Below are positions 43,428 through 52,010 of a stretch of DNA of 64,000 nucleotides, one piece after another. Numbering within the stretch: the first letter of the stretch is position 1; each line of letters starts with the position of its first letter. The stretch is from NCBI RefSeq assembly GCF_039941015.1, contig NZ_JBDVFI010000104.1; one strand, given 5' to 3'. Both the position numbers and the translations under genes were made by a program. The stretch is from Sedimentitalea sp039941015 (lineage in GTDB: Bacteria > Pseudomonadota > Alphaproteobacteria > Rhodobacterales > Rhodobacteraceae). The notes under the pieces are model-generated. The model had not been told where the DNA came from. It saw only the letters and a program-made list of their open reading frames with translations, and searched no databases.

Positions 43428-45242
43428 TTACTCCTCCATCGCCTCCAACTCGTCGATCATTCCTGATATCATCGACAGGCCCTTGTCCCAGAACGCCGGG
43501 TCGGATGCGTCAAGGTCGAATGGGGCCAGAAGCTCTTTGTGGTGCTTTGACCCACCTGCTTTCAGCATGTCGAAATATTTCTCTTCGAACCCCGGATCTC
43601 CCTCGGCATAGACGGAGTAGAGCGCGTTCACGAGGCCATCGCCAAAGGCATAGGCATAGACGTAGAACGGCGAATGGACGAAATGCGGGATGTAGGCCCA
43701 GAAGGTTTCATAACCATCCATGAATTCAAACGCGGGGCCGAGGCTTTCGGCCTGAACACTCATCCAGAGGGCATTGATGTCGTCTGGGGTCAATTCGCCA
43801 GCACGCCGGGCGTCATGCAGTTTGCATTCAAAATCGTAGAAGGCGATCTGGCGCACGACCGTGTTGATCATGTCTTCGACCTTGCCGGCGAGCAGAATTC
43901 TGCGCTGCTCCTTGGTTTCGGCGGTGTCGAGCATTTTGCGGAAGGTCAGCATTTCGCCGAATACGCTGGCGGTTTCGGCCAGCGTCAGCGGGGTAGAGGA
44001 CAGCATTTCGCCCTGACCAGCCGCCAGAACCTGATGCACGCCATGGCCAAGTTCGTGGGCGAGGGTCATCACGTCGCGTGGTTTGCCGAGGTAGTTCAGC
44101 ATGACATAGGGGTGCACCTCGGTCACGGTGGGGTGGGCAAAGGCGCCGGGGGCTTTGCCCGGCTTTACCGCCGCATCGATCCAACCTTTGGAAAAGAACG
44201 GCGCCGCGATTTCGCCCATGCGGGGATCAAACGCGTTGTAGGCGTCCATCACTGTTTGCTCGGCGCTGGACCAGTCAACGATGCGGGTGTCTTCCATCGG
44301 CAGGGGGGCATTACGATCCCACACCTGCATGGTGTCCAGACCCAGCCATTTGCGTTTCAGCTCGTAATATCGGTGGCTAAGCTTGGGATAGGCTTTGACC
44401 ACGGCTTCGCGCAGGGCCTCGACCACTTCGGGTTCCACGTCGTTGGACAGGTGGCGACCGGTCTGGGGCGTGGGCATGCCGCGCCAGCGGTCGACGACTT
44501 CCTTTTCCTTGGCTTGGGTGTTGTGAACCCGCGCGAACGTCTTGATGTTGTCGGCAAAGACGTCGGCCAGTTCGCGGGCCGCCGCCTCGCGGGTGCTGCG
44601 GTCCTGCTCGGTCAACAGGTTCAGCGTGCCCTCGATATTCAGGGTTTCGCCGTTTACGTCGAATTCCAGCCCGGCGATGGTTTCATCAAACAGCTTTTCC
44701 CAGGCATCACCGACGACGCCCAGATCATGCAGGAATTTCTCAAGCTCGTCAGACAGCTGATAGGGCTTCATTGCGCGAATGCGATCAAACACCGGCTTGT
44801 ACCGCGCGAGATCAGCATTGGCAGCGAAATGGGTGTCGAGTATGCCGTCCTCCAGCCGGTTGAGTTCGAGCGTGAAGAACACCAGCGGTGTGGTGAAGTT
44901 GGTGATCTTTTCCTGCATGTCGGACATGAACTTTGCCCGCTCTGCATCTGTGGTCAGCTGATAATACCGCAGCCCTGCAAAGGACATGATGCGACCGGCC
45001 ACCGAATTGATCCGTTCATTGCGCAGCACACAGTCGAGCAGCCCGGCGGCATCAAGATCGGCCAGCTTTCCTTCGTAGTCAGCGGCAAAGGACGCGCAGG
45101 CCGTTTCAAGCCAATCGAGATCGCGTTTCAGTTCGGGCGCGTCCTGTGATGTGTAGAGATCGCTGAGGTCCCATTCGGGCAGATTGCCCAGATCCTTGCC
45201 GCCTGCCGAGGCGTTGGCATCAAAATTCGGTTTGATCGTCAT
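43428..45242 (-). CDS. pepF: M3-family oligoendopeptidase F
   Basis: 604 residues from the ATG at 45242. Zinc metallopeptidase cleaving short peptides. The HELGH zinc motif has H396, E397 and H400, in LAHELGHGVHQV. The N-terminal LPEWDLSDLYTSQD is typical of PepF proteins, and the C-terminal half has FVHSPFYVYAYAFGDGLVNALY. There is no signal peptide, so it is cytosolic. It lies upstream of the oxygenase gene on the same strand with 165 nt between. Confidence 0.95.
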   Translation of the reverse strand: MTIKPNFDANASAGGKDLGNLPEWDLSDLYTSQDAPELKRDLDWLETACASFAADYEGKLADLDAAGLLDCVLRNERINSVAGRIMSFAGLRYYQLTTDAERAKFMSDMQEKITNFTTPLVFFTLELNRLEDGILDTHFAANADLARYKPVFDRIRAMKPYQLSDELEKFLHDLGVVGDAWEKLFDETIAGLEFDVNGETLNIEGTLNLLTEQDRSTREAAARELADVFADNIKTFARVHNTQAKEKEVVDRWRGMPTPQTGRHLSNDVEPEVVEALREAVVKAYPKLSHRYYELKRKWLGLDTMQVWDRNAPLPMEDTRIVDWSSAEQTVMDAYNAFDPRMGEIAAPFFSKGWIDAAVKPGKAPGAFAHPTVTEVHPYVMLNYLGKPRDVMTLAHELGHGVHQVLAAGQGEMLSSTPLTLAETASVFGEMLTFRKMLDTAETKEQRRILLAGKVEDMINTVVRQIAFYDFECKLHDARRAGELTPDDINALWMSVQAESLGPAFEFMDGYETFWAYIPHFVHSPFYVYAYAFGDGLVNALYSVYAEGDPGFEEKYFDMLKAGGSKHHKELLAPFDLDASDPAFWDKGLSMISGMIDELEAMEE

Positions 45243-45415
45243 CACGCAATCCTTCTGCTTTGCCCTCGAAGTAGTGTGCGACCTTGGGCAGATGCAAGTG
45301 TTCAGCAGAAATGCCGTTAAATAATCCGCCAAACCGCTTGCGAGATTGAGTGTTTTTCTGGTGTTCTCAGGGGGGCATTCGTGCGTCGCGCCCGGATAGC
45401 CGGGCGCCGCGCGGG

Positions 45416-46390
45416 TCAGGCGGATACGGCGTTGTCTTGGCTGCCTGTATCTGAGCTGGTGAAAAGCGCCTCGAGCTGATCAAACACGTCTGCACGTATC
45501 TGTGGCGTCTCCATCAGAACTTCGTGGCGCGCACCCTGCACGATTTCGAGCCGTCCGCGCGGCCAGCGATCCATGCGCTGGCGCACATCGTCGCAATCAA
45601 TGATCTGTTCGCCAGAGCCGAGGAAGGTCACACAGGGCAAATCGGGCGAGGGGCGCTGCGCCAGCGCACGGCATTCCATCAGGCTCTCGCGCAGCCAGAC
45701 CAGCGTCGGCCCGCCAATACCCAGTTCGGGATGCGCGGCAATCTGGTCCTGCATCATCTTGTACATGCTTGGTTCGGTCGTCAGGGCATTGCCGTCAAAC
45801 GCATGCGCGGTGACATATCCTTCGTGACGGGTGCTTGGGGGCAGGCGGGTGCCCATGCCCACCATTGGCGCCATATGTGACAGCGCCCAGCCGAACGGTT
45901 TAACCATCGGTGACATATAGATGCCCCACATCGGCCCGGTGAAGGCACAGCTTTGCACCGGCAAACCTTCCATCACTGCACGCAGCCCGATGCCGCCGCC
46001 CATCGAATGTCCGATCAGGTGGAATGGCGTCGGCAGTTCGATCTGGCGGGCCAGTTTCATCGCTGCCGCGAGATCCAGCTGATAGTCGGTAAAGACGTTC
46101 ACATGCCCCAGCCGCTTGTCATCAAGCAGTCGATCGGCAAGGCCCTGACCACGCCAGTCGATGACCAACGTCGCAAAACCGCGACGAGCCAGTTCACCCG
46201 CGGTATCGCCGTATTTTTCGATGTACTCCGTCCGGCCCGGCAACATCAAAACGGTGCCTCGCGCCTCTCCCTCAGGCCGCCAGACGCCGACACGGATGCG
46301 GATTCCGTCCGACGTTTGCAACCAATAGGCCTGCCCGCCCTGGGGCACACCAACCATATCGTCGTGGAGAGGCGCAGAGATCAGGTCCAT
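45416..46390 (-). CDS. Alpha/beta hydrolase (lysophospholipase-like)
   Basis: 324 residues. The nucleophile elbow GHSMGGG has S129. The oxyanion region LMLPGRTEYIEKYGDTAGEL and DWRGQGLADRLL match serine aminopeptidase S33/monoacylglycerol-lipase-like enzymes. The catalytic His is probably in GARHEVLMET. No signal peptide. Lipid ester hydrolysis is a family inference. Its start overlaps the last base of the SCP2 gene upstream, so the two are coupled. Confidence 0.88.
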   Translation of the reverse strand: MDLISAPLHDDMVGVPQGGQAYWLQTSDGIRIRVGVWRPEGEARGTVLMLPGRTEYIEKYGDTAGELARRGFATLVIDWRGQGLADRLLDDKRLGHVNVFTDYQLDLAAAMKLARQIELPTPFHLIGHSMGGGIGLRAVMEGLPVQSCAFTGPMWGIYMSPMVKPFGWALSHMAPMVGMGTRLPPSTRHEGYVTAHAFDGNALTTEPSMYKMMQDQIAAHPELGIGGPTLVWLRESLMECRALAQRPSPDLPCVTFLGSGEQIIDCDDVRQRMDRWPRGRLEIVQGARHEVLMETPQIRADVFDQLEALFTSSDTGSQDNAVSA

Positions 46391-46680
46391 CAGGCCAGAA
46401 CCGCAGCCAGTTTCATTGCCATACCCATATCGCCATCCACGGACAGCTTGCCGGTCATAAAGGCGGAGGTCGGGTTCATGTCACCCTCAAAGATCGCCTG
46501 AAAGGTCTCGGCATCAGCGCTGAGAGTCACTTCGGCCTCTTCGTCCGCAACGCGGGCGCCTTCGCTGTCCATCATGATCGCACCTTCACCGGCGATGTCG
46601 AATTTGGCTGTGCCGTCAAAGTCGGACGCGGCAAGTTTGGTGTTGAGTTCGGCCGCAGCCTTTTCAAGGAAGTCGCTCAT
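46390..46680 (-). CDS. SCP2 sterol-binding-domain protein
   Basis: 96 residues from the ATG at 46680. A single SCP2-type lipid-binding domain: DFDGTAKFDIAGEGAIMMDSEG, then ADEEAEVTLSADAETFQAIFEGDMNPTSAFMTGKLSVDGDMGMAMKLAAVLA, the usual closing block. It probably binds an acyl or sterol-like lipid. Its stop overlaps the start of the alpha/beta hydrolase gene, and lipid handling by the pair is a reasonable inference. Confidence 0.92.
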   Translation of the reverse strand: MSDFLEKAAAELNTKLAASDFDGTAKFDIAGEGAIMMDSEGARVADEEAEVTLSADAETFQAIFEGDMNPTSAFMTGKLSVDGDMGMAMKLAAVLA

Positions 46681-46724
46681 TTTTACTCTCAAGATATTTG
46701 GTGCATGGATCTCTGGATATTCCC

Positions 46725-47321
46725 ATGCAGCGCGTTACATTGAACAACGTTATGAGCGTTATCCATCCCATCTTCAAAACTACCGTCGCGGCAATTGCGG
46801 CCATAGTAATGTATTCCATACCTTTGATCGCGCAATCTGCCGATTCTGAGGATGAACAAGCCTTGCTGACTGCACTTGCCGAGGCAGATGCAGACGAGGC
46901 ACGAGGCCTGGACCGGCAATTGCAGCGGCTCTGGTCCAAGAGCGGATCGGCATCGATGGACCTGCTGCTTCAACGCGGGCGCGATGCGCTTGAGGAAGAC
47001 GACGCGGCCGCCGCAATCGAGCATCTGACGGCGCTGACGGATCATGCGCCGGAGTTTGCGCAAGGCTGGAGCGCGCGTGCGCTCGCTTATTTTCATGCGG
47101 AACTCTATGGACCAGCATTGGCGGACCTTGAACGGGCGCTGGCGCTGAATCCCAACGATTACAATGCGATAATCGGGCTAGGGGCGTTGCTCGAAGAGTT
47201 CGGCGACGAGGCCCGTGCCTATCAGGCGTTTGAACGCGCAAAGGCTATACATCCCAACCATGAAGAAGTAACCAAAGCGCTGGACCGTCTACGCCCCGGA
47301 ATCGAGGGCGAGGCACTTTAG
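46725..47321 (+). CDS. Exported TPR-repeat protein
   Basis: 198 residues from the ATG at 46725; an ATG at 46752 is an alternative and neither has a clear ribosome site. A signal peptide (KTTVAAIAAIVMYSIPLIAQSA) is followed by two or three tetratricopeptide repeats: FAQGWSARALAYFHAELYGPALADLERALALNP is a full one, then NAIIGLGALLEEFGDEARAYQAFERAKAIHP. TPR domains bind proteins; the partner is unknown. It diverges from the SCP2 gene and precedes the SUV3-like helicase gene by 24 nt. Confidence 0.8.
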   Translation: MQRVTLNNVMSVIHPIFKTTVAAIAAIVMYSIPLIAQSADSEDEQALLTALAEADADEARGLDRQLQRLWSKSGSASMDLLLQRGRDALEEDDAAAAIEHLTALTDHAPEFAQGWSARALAYFHAELYGPALADLERALALNPNDYNAIIGLGALLEEFGDEARAYQAFERAKAIHPNHEEVTKALDRLRPGIEGEAL

Positions 47322-47345
47322 GCCCTGACGGGCAGGGGGCGACAG

Positions 47346-50183
47346 GTGACCGGGTCATCGCGAATCGTGGCCGTTCTGGGCCCGACCAACACTGGCAAGA
47401 CGCATTACGCGATTGAACGTATGCTGGGGCATCGCACCGGGGTCATGGGTTTGCCACTGCGTCTTTTGGCGCGCGAGGTCTATGACCGGATCGTGGCGAT
47501 CCGTGGCCCGTCGGTGGTGGCGCTGGTCACTGGCGAAGAGCGCATTGTGCCGCCCCGTACGCAATATTGGGTCTGCACGGTCGAGGCGATGCCCGAGGGC
47601 ATGGGATGTGATTTCCTAGCGGTCGACGAAATCCAGTTGTGCGCCGATCCCGAGCGGGGCCATGTGTTTACCGACCGGTTGTTGCGCGCGCGTGGGCAGC
47701 TTGAAACGTTGTTTCTGGGCAGCGACACGATGCGCGGGCCGATCCGGGCGTTGGTACCGGACGCACAGTTTCAGGGCCGCGAGCGCATGTCGCAACTGGT
47801 TTATTCCGGTGCCAAGAAAATCAGCCGTATGCCTGCACGCAGCGCCATTGTCGGGTTTTCGGTCGATGGGGTTTATGCCATCGCGGAACTGCTGCGCCGC
47901 CAAAAAGGCGGCGCTGCGGTGGTGATGGGAGCGTTGTCGCCGCGCACGCGCAACGCGCAGGTTGAATTGTATCAGAACGGCGACGTGGATTTTCTGGTGG
48001 CAACAGATGCCATTGGCATGGGCCTGAACCTTGATATTGATCACGTTGCCTTTTCGGCACTGACCAAGTTTGACGGTCGCCGCATGCGTCCGCTTGCCCC
48101 CAATGAACTGGCACAGATTGCCGGTCGCGCCGGTCGCGGGATGTCGCATGGCACCTTTGGTGTCACCGGCGAGGCGCGCCCTTTGGACGAGCCGGTGGCG
48201 CAGGCCATCATGGAGCATCGCTTCACGCCGCTGAAAAAGCTGAACTGGCGCAGTGCCGCGCTGGAATTTGGCACGATCGACCGGTTGATCGGCACTCTTG
48301 AAAGGCCGCCGACAGACGAAAACCTGATCCGCGCACTTGAGGCTGATGATCTCGGGGCATTGAAATCGCTGGCGCAGGTGGACGAAGTGTTTGCCCGGGC
48401 ATCCGATCCGGCGTCAGTCCGGTTGCTGTGGGACGTGTGCCGAATTCCCGATTTCCGGGGAATCAGTCACGCCGAACATTCAGCGCTGCTGGAAATGATC
48501 TTTGGTTATCTCCACGAAAGCGGGGTTGTGCCCGACGATTGGCTCGCCCGTCAGATCAAACGGATTGATCGAACCGACGGCGATATCGACACGCTAAGCA
48601 AACGATTGGCATTTATCCGCACATGGACGTATGTGGCGCAACGCAAGGGTTGGACACGCGACGAAAGCCATTGGCGCGGGCTGACACGCGCTGTAGAAGA
48701 CAGGGTGTCAGATGCGCTGCACGAGCGTTTGACCCAGAGATTTGTGGACCGGCGCACATCCGTGCTCTTGCGCCGGCTCAAGCAAAAGGAGGCCCTTTTG
48801 GCCGAAGTGAACGATAAGGGTGAAGTGACCGTCGAAGGCGAATTTGTCGGTCGGTTGGAAGGTTTTCGATTCTCTGCGGATAAATCCGCAGCGGCCGGAG
48901 CCGAGGAAAAGGTCGTTAAAGCCGCGTCATTGCAGGCGCTGGCCCCGCAGTTCCATCTGCGAGCTGACCGGTTCTACAATGCTCCGGATACCGAGATCGA
49001 CTATACCGAACAGGGTGGTCTGATGTGGGGTGAGCACGCCGTTGGCAAGCTTGTCGCTGGGTCGGAGCCGTTGAAACCGCAGGTCGAAGTGTTTGTTGAC
49101 GAAGCTGCCGGTCCGGATGTCGCTCAAAAGGTTGAGCGCCGCTTGCAACACTTCATCGACCGCAAGGTTGCCTCGCTGTTTGAGCCGCTTTTGACGCTGC
49201 AGCGCGATGAGGAGTTGTCTGGGCTGGCCCGTGGATTTGGCTTTCGGATGATCGAGGCGTTCGGCATCCTGCCCCGTGCGGAAGTCGTACAAGAGGTTAA
49301 AGACCTAGATCAGGATGCGCGCGGCGCGTTGCGCAAACACGGTATCCGCTTCGGTCAGTTCACGATCTTCATGCCTTTGCTGCTAAAGCCTGCACCAACG
49401 CGGTTGCGGCTGGTGCTGTGGTCACTGGCAAAAGGTTTGCAGGAGTTTCCAGAATCTCCGCCGCCGGGTCTGGTGACTGTGCCGACAGTCAAGGACGCGC
49501 CGGACGGCTATCATACCATGTGCGGCTATCGCGCGGCGGGTGAGCGCGCGGTGCGAATCGACATGCTGGAACGGCTCGCCGATATGTTGCGCGCCGAAGA
49601 CAGCCGGGGTGGATTTGAGGCGAAGCCGGACATGTTGTCGATCACCGGCACCACGCTGGATCAGTTCGCTGATCTCATGCAGGGGCTGGGGTACAAGGGT
49701 GAGCGTGGTGAGCGCACCAAGGTCAAGCCAGCGCCAGTGGAGCCCGTTGCGGAGCCGGGCGCGGAAACAACGCCCACCGCAGAAACCAAGGAACCAGCTG
49801 AAGAGCCGGTTTCAGAGGTCGAAACACCGGCACCTGTGAGCGAAGCTTCGGAAGAACCTACGCCGGCTGAACCTGCTATCGAGGACGCTGTCACTGCTGA
49901 AGAATCTGCGCCCGCAGAGCCGGAGATGGAAGTCTTTTATACCTTCACCTGGTCAAGACCGCGGCGGGATCATCAGGGACCACGTGGCAAGGCTGGCCAG
50001 AAAGACCGGCAGGGCGCCAAGCCTCAAGGCAAAGGCCGGCCGCGTGGCAAGGGTGGTGACAAGGGAGGCCGTCAGGACAAGGGGGCGAAATCCTTCTCGT
50101 CACGTCCGCCACGCCCGGAGAAAAAGATTGATCCAGACAACCCGTTTGCCGCGGCCCTCATGGGGCTGAAGGACAACAGCTAG
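47346..50183 (+). CDS. SUV3-like superfamily 2 RNA helicase
   Basis: 945 residues from a GTG with GGGGG about 6 nt upstream. Walker A is GPTNTGKTH (residues 12-20), the Walker B DEIQ box is at 94-97, and QIAGRAGRG lies near 257-265. This is the bacterial counterpart of mitochondrial SUV3, a subunit of the RNA degradosome. The C-terminal ~150 residues are low-complexity: an acidic Pro/Glu/Thr/Ala stretch then a Lys/Arg/Gly-rich stretch, consistent with RNA binding. It is followed 4 nt later by an S4-domain gene. Confidence 0.9.
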   Translation: MTGSSRIVAVLGPTNTGKTHYAIERMLGHRTGVMGLPLRLLAREVYDRIVAIRGPSVVALVTGEERIVPPRTQYWVCTVEAMPEGMGCDFLAVDEIQLCADPERGHVFTDRLLRARGQLETLFLGSDTMRGPIRALVPDAQFQGRERMSQLVYSGAKKISRMPARSAIVGFSVDGVYAIAELLRRQKGGAAVVMGALSPRTRNAQVELYQNGDVDFLVATDAIGMGLNLDIDHVAFSALTKFDGRRMRPLAPNELAQIAGRAGRGMSHGTFGVTGEARPLDEPVAQAIMEHRFTPLKKLNWRSAALEFGTIDRLIGTLERPPTDENLIRALEADDLGALKSLAQVDEVFARASDPASVRLLWDVCRIPDFRGISHAEHSALLEMIFGYLHESGVVPDDWLARQIKRIDRTDGDIDTLSKRLAFIRTWTYVAQRKGWTRDESHWRGLTRAVEDRVSDALHERLTQRFVDRRTSVLLRRLKQKEALLAEVNDKGEVTVEGEFVGRLEGFRFSADKSAAAGAEEKVVKAASLQALAPQFHLRADRFYNAPDTEIDYTEQGGLMWGEHAVGKLVAGSEPLKPQVEVFVDEAAGPDVAQKVERRLQHFIDRKVASLFEPLLTLQRDEELSGLARGFGFRMIEAFGILPRAEVVQEVKDLDQDARGALRKHGIRFGQFTIFMPLLLKPAPTRLRLVLWSLAKGLQEFPESPPPGLVTVPTVKDAPDGYHTMCGYRAAGERAVRIDMLERLADMLRAEDSRGGFEAKPDMLSITGTTLDQFADLMQGLGYKGERGERTKVKPAPVEPVAEPGAETTPTAETKEPAEEPVSEVETPAPVSEASEEPTPAEPAIEDAVTAEESAPAEPEMEVFYTFTWSRPRRDHQGPRGKAGQKDRQGAKPQGKGRPRGKGGDKGGRQDKGAKSFSSRPPRPEKKIDPDNPFAAALMGLKDNS

Positions 50184-50187
50184 ACCG

Positions 50188-50565
50188 GTGAGCGCGACGC
50201 AGCCAGACAAGCTGAGACTGGACAAATGGTTGTGGCATGCCCGGTTCTTCAAGACTCGCACGCTCGCCGCGAAACAGATCAGCGGCGGCCACGTTCGGGT
50301 CAACGGAGAACGGACGATCAAACCGGCGTGTGGCATCACGCCGGGGGACGTTCTCACTTTTGCGCAGGCGCGTCAGGCGCGGGTCATCAAGATCGTCGAG
50401 CTTGGTGCCCGACGTGGTCCGGCCAGCGAGGCGCAGGCCCTGTATGAAGATCTTGCGCCGCCAGGACCGCGTGAACCTGCGCCTGAAAGGGTTGGCGAGC
50501 GTCCGACCAAGAAAGATCGCAGGGCAATGGACGCGCTGCGTGGCGGTGGTGACGGCGATTTCTGA
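50188..50565 (+). CDS. S4-domain RNA-binding protein (Hsp15-like)
   Basis: 125 residues from a GTG 4 nt after the helicase gene. The S4 fold opens with KLRLDKWLWHARFFKTRTLAAKQISGGHVRVNG, very like Hsp15 (HslR), which recycles ribosomal 50S subunits carrying nascent chains. A short Pro/Arg-rich tail follows. Coupling to the helicase fits RNA metabolism. Confidence 0.88.
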   Translation: MSATQPDKLRLDKWLWHARFFKTRTLAAKQISGGHVRVNGERTIKPACGITPGDVLTFAQARQARVIKIVELGARRGPASEAQALYEDLAPPGPREPAPERVGERPTKKDRRAMDALRGGGDGDF

Positions 50566-50751
50566 TCCAAATTTCGCCGTGATCGTGGAACCTGCGCCCA
50601 GCAACGGCCATTCGGCGGAACACGGGTTGGCCAATTCGCCCGAAACGCCGGATTTCAGCCCTGTGGGCGCCGTCATGGTCGGATTGCTGACTTGAAGTAC
50701 CGGCGGTGCTGAATTAGCTAGTCCGCCAAGACGCGAACCGGAAAGCCCATC

Positions 50752-51090
50752 ATGACCTATATCGTCAACGACGCCTGCATCGCCTGCAAATACACCGACT
50801 GTGTCGAGGTGTGCCCCGTGGATTGTTTCTATGAGGGCGAGAACATGCTGGTCATCCATCCGGATGAATGCATCGATTGTGGCGTGTGTGAACCGGAATG
50901 TCCGGCTGACGCGATCCGTCCGGATACTGAACCGGACATGGACAGGTGGGTCGAGTTCAACCGCAAGTATTCCGAGATGTGGCCGGTGATCATCACCAAG
51001 AAAGACCCGTTGCCCGAAGCCGAAGCGCGGGATGGCGAGTCTGGCAAGTTGGAGAAGTACTTTTCCGAGACCCCCGGCGAAGGTGGCTGA
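50752..51090 (+). CDS. fdxA: Ferredoxin FdxA (seven-iron)
   Basis: 112 residues. Ferredoxin with one [3Fe-4S] and one [4Fe-4S] cluster as in Azotobacter ferredoxin I. By analogy C9, C17 and C50 bind the [3Fe-4S] cluster and C21, C40, C43 and C46 the [4Fe-4S] cluster; C25 is the extra free cysteine. A C-terminal extension (DMDRWVEFNRKYSEMWPVI) is typical of the FdxA type. It precedes carD by 279 nt. Confidence 0.95.
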   Translation: MTYIVNDACIACKYTDCVEVCPVDCFYEGENMLVIHPDECIDCGVCEPECPADAIRPDTEPDMDRWVEFNRKYSEMWPVIITKKDPLPEAEARDGESGKLEKYFSETPGEGG

Positions 51091-51286
51091 GCGATTCGGC
51101 GCGAAAATTCGAGCACAGCGGTCGTTCGCCCGCAAATAAGTACCTGAAAACAGACAAGTTGCAGAGAGTTGACGCTACGTCCGCTTCCGGATGGGCGGAT
51201 TTTGTGATATGATCAAATTACAAATGGTATCAATGTCTGGAAAATCGCCCTCCATCGAACTCACCTGGAGTGGCTCAGTCAAGTAA

Positions 51287-51343
51287 ATGAACGCCGTCAG
51301 ACGGGGCATTGTTGTGCGCCGCTGCGGGTTTTTTGTCGTCTGA
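51287..51343 (+). CDS. Possible 18-residue leader peptide before carD
   Basis: A short ORF encodes MNAVRRGIVVRRCGFFVV and stops 26 nt before carD. It overlaps a structured stretch: CAGACG (51298-51303) can pair with CGTCTG (51337-51342), and GCCGCTGCGGG is followed by TTTTTT (from about 51328). Support is the position and the terminator-like T-run; no strong ribosome site is visible. It may be chance. Confidence 0.3.
   Translation: MNAVRRGIVVRRCGFFVV
51298..51342 (+). promoter_or_regulatory. Possible attenuator or structured leader of carD
   Basis: A 6-bp long-range stem (CAGACG/CGTCTG) encloses a GC-rich mini-stem followed by a run of Ts. This could act as an attenuator controlled by translation of the overlapping short ORF. 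Inference only. Confidence 0.3.
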
Positions 51344-51369
51344 ACCAGCCGCAAGCAAGGACTAACTGA

Positions 51370-51882
51370 ATGAGCAAATCGAAAAAGCTTGATTTCCGCC
51401 CCAACGAATACGTCGTCTATCCCGCGCATGGCGTTGGACAGATTGTATCGGTCGAGGAGCAGGAAGTTGCCGGCATCTCGCTGGAGCTGTTCGTGATTTC
51501 CTTTGAAAAGGACAAGATGACGTTGCGGGTTCCGACTCACAAGGCCACCGAAATCGGCATGCGTTCGCTGAGCTCGCCTGACGTGATTACCAAGGCAATG
51601 ACGACGCTTAAGGGCAAGGCCAAGGTCAAGCGGGCCATGTGGTCGCGCCGGGCGCAGGAATACGAACAAAAGATCAACTCGGGTGATCTGATTGCAATTG
51701 CCGAAGTCGTGCGCGACCTGCACCGTAACGACGATCAGCGCGAACAGAGTTATTCCGAGCGCCAGCTGTATGAAGCCGCGCTCGAACGGCTGACCCGCGA
51801 AGTGGCGGCTGTTGGTGATGGTGATGAAGGTGTAGCGGCCAAGCAGGTCGGGGATGTCCTGATGTCGCGCGTCGCGGCCTAA
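51370..51882 (+). CDS. carD: CarD-family transcriptional regulator
   Basis: 170 residues. The N-terminal RNA-polymerase-interacting domain (about residues 1-65) starts with FRPNEYVVYPAHGVGQIVSVEEQEV. The helical C-terminal DNA-contacting part includes KAKVKRAMWSRRAQEYEQKINSGDLIAIAEVVRDL. CarD stabilises open promoter complexes, notably at rRNA promoters in other bacteria. A 279-nt region separates it from fdxA. It is followed by a strong terminator. Confidence 0.95.
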   Translation: MSKSKKLDFRPNEYVVYPAHGVGQIVSVEEQEVAGISLELFVISFEKDKMTLRVPTHKATEIGMRSLSSPDVITKAMTTLKGKAKVKRAMWSRRAQEYEQKINSGDLIAIAEVVRDLHRNDDQREQSYSERQLYEAALERLTREVAAVGDGDEGVAAKQVGDVLMSRVAA

Positions 51883-51905
51883 GCGCAAACCCACTGCAAG
51901 TTTTG

Positions 51906-51935
51906 AAACCGCGCCTGTTGGGCGCGGTTTTTCGT
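51906..51935 (+). terminator. Rho-independent terminator of carD
   Basis: A 10-bp perfect stem (AAACCGCGCC/GGCGCGGTTT) with a 5-nt loop runs into a short T-run (TTC G). It starts about 24 nt after the carD stop. Confidence 0.85.
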
Positions 51936-52010
51936 TTCCAGGGCAATCGACAATGCCGATCTCTTGACTTACCAGACTGGAGCAGGGCAAACGGGCAGGG
52001 ACCAATAGAT

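Noticed and set aside
43674..45149. Long plus-strand open frame opposite pepF
   Set aside because: It mirrors the coding strand of a clear M3 peptidase, is rich in GC-biased codons and has no motif. The other long antisense frames (for example 25832-27178, 13681-14931, 57909-59072, 2030-3037) are explained the same way.
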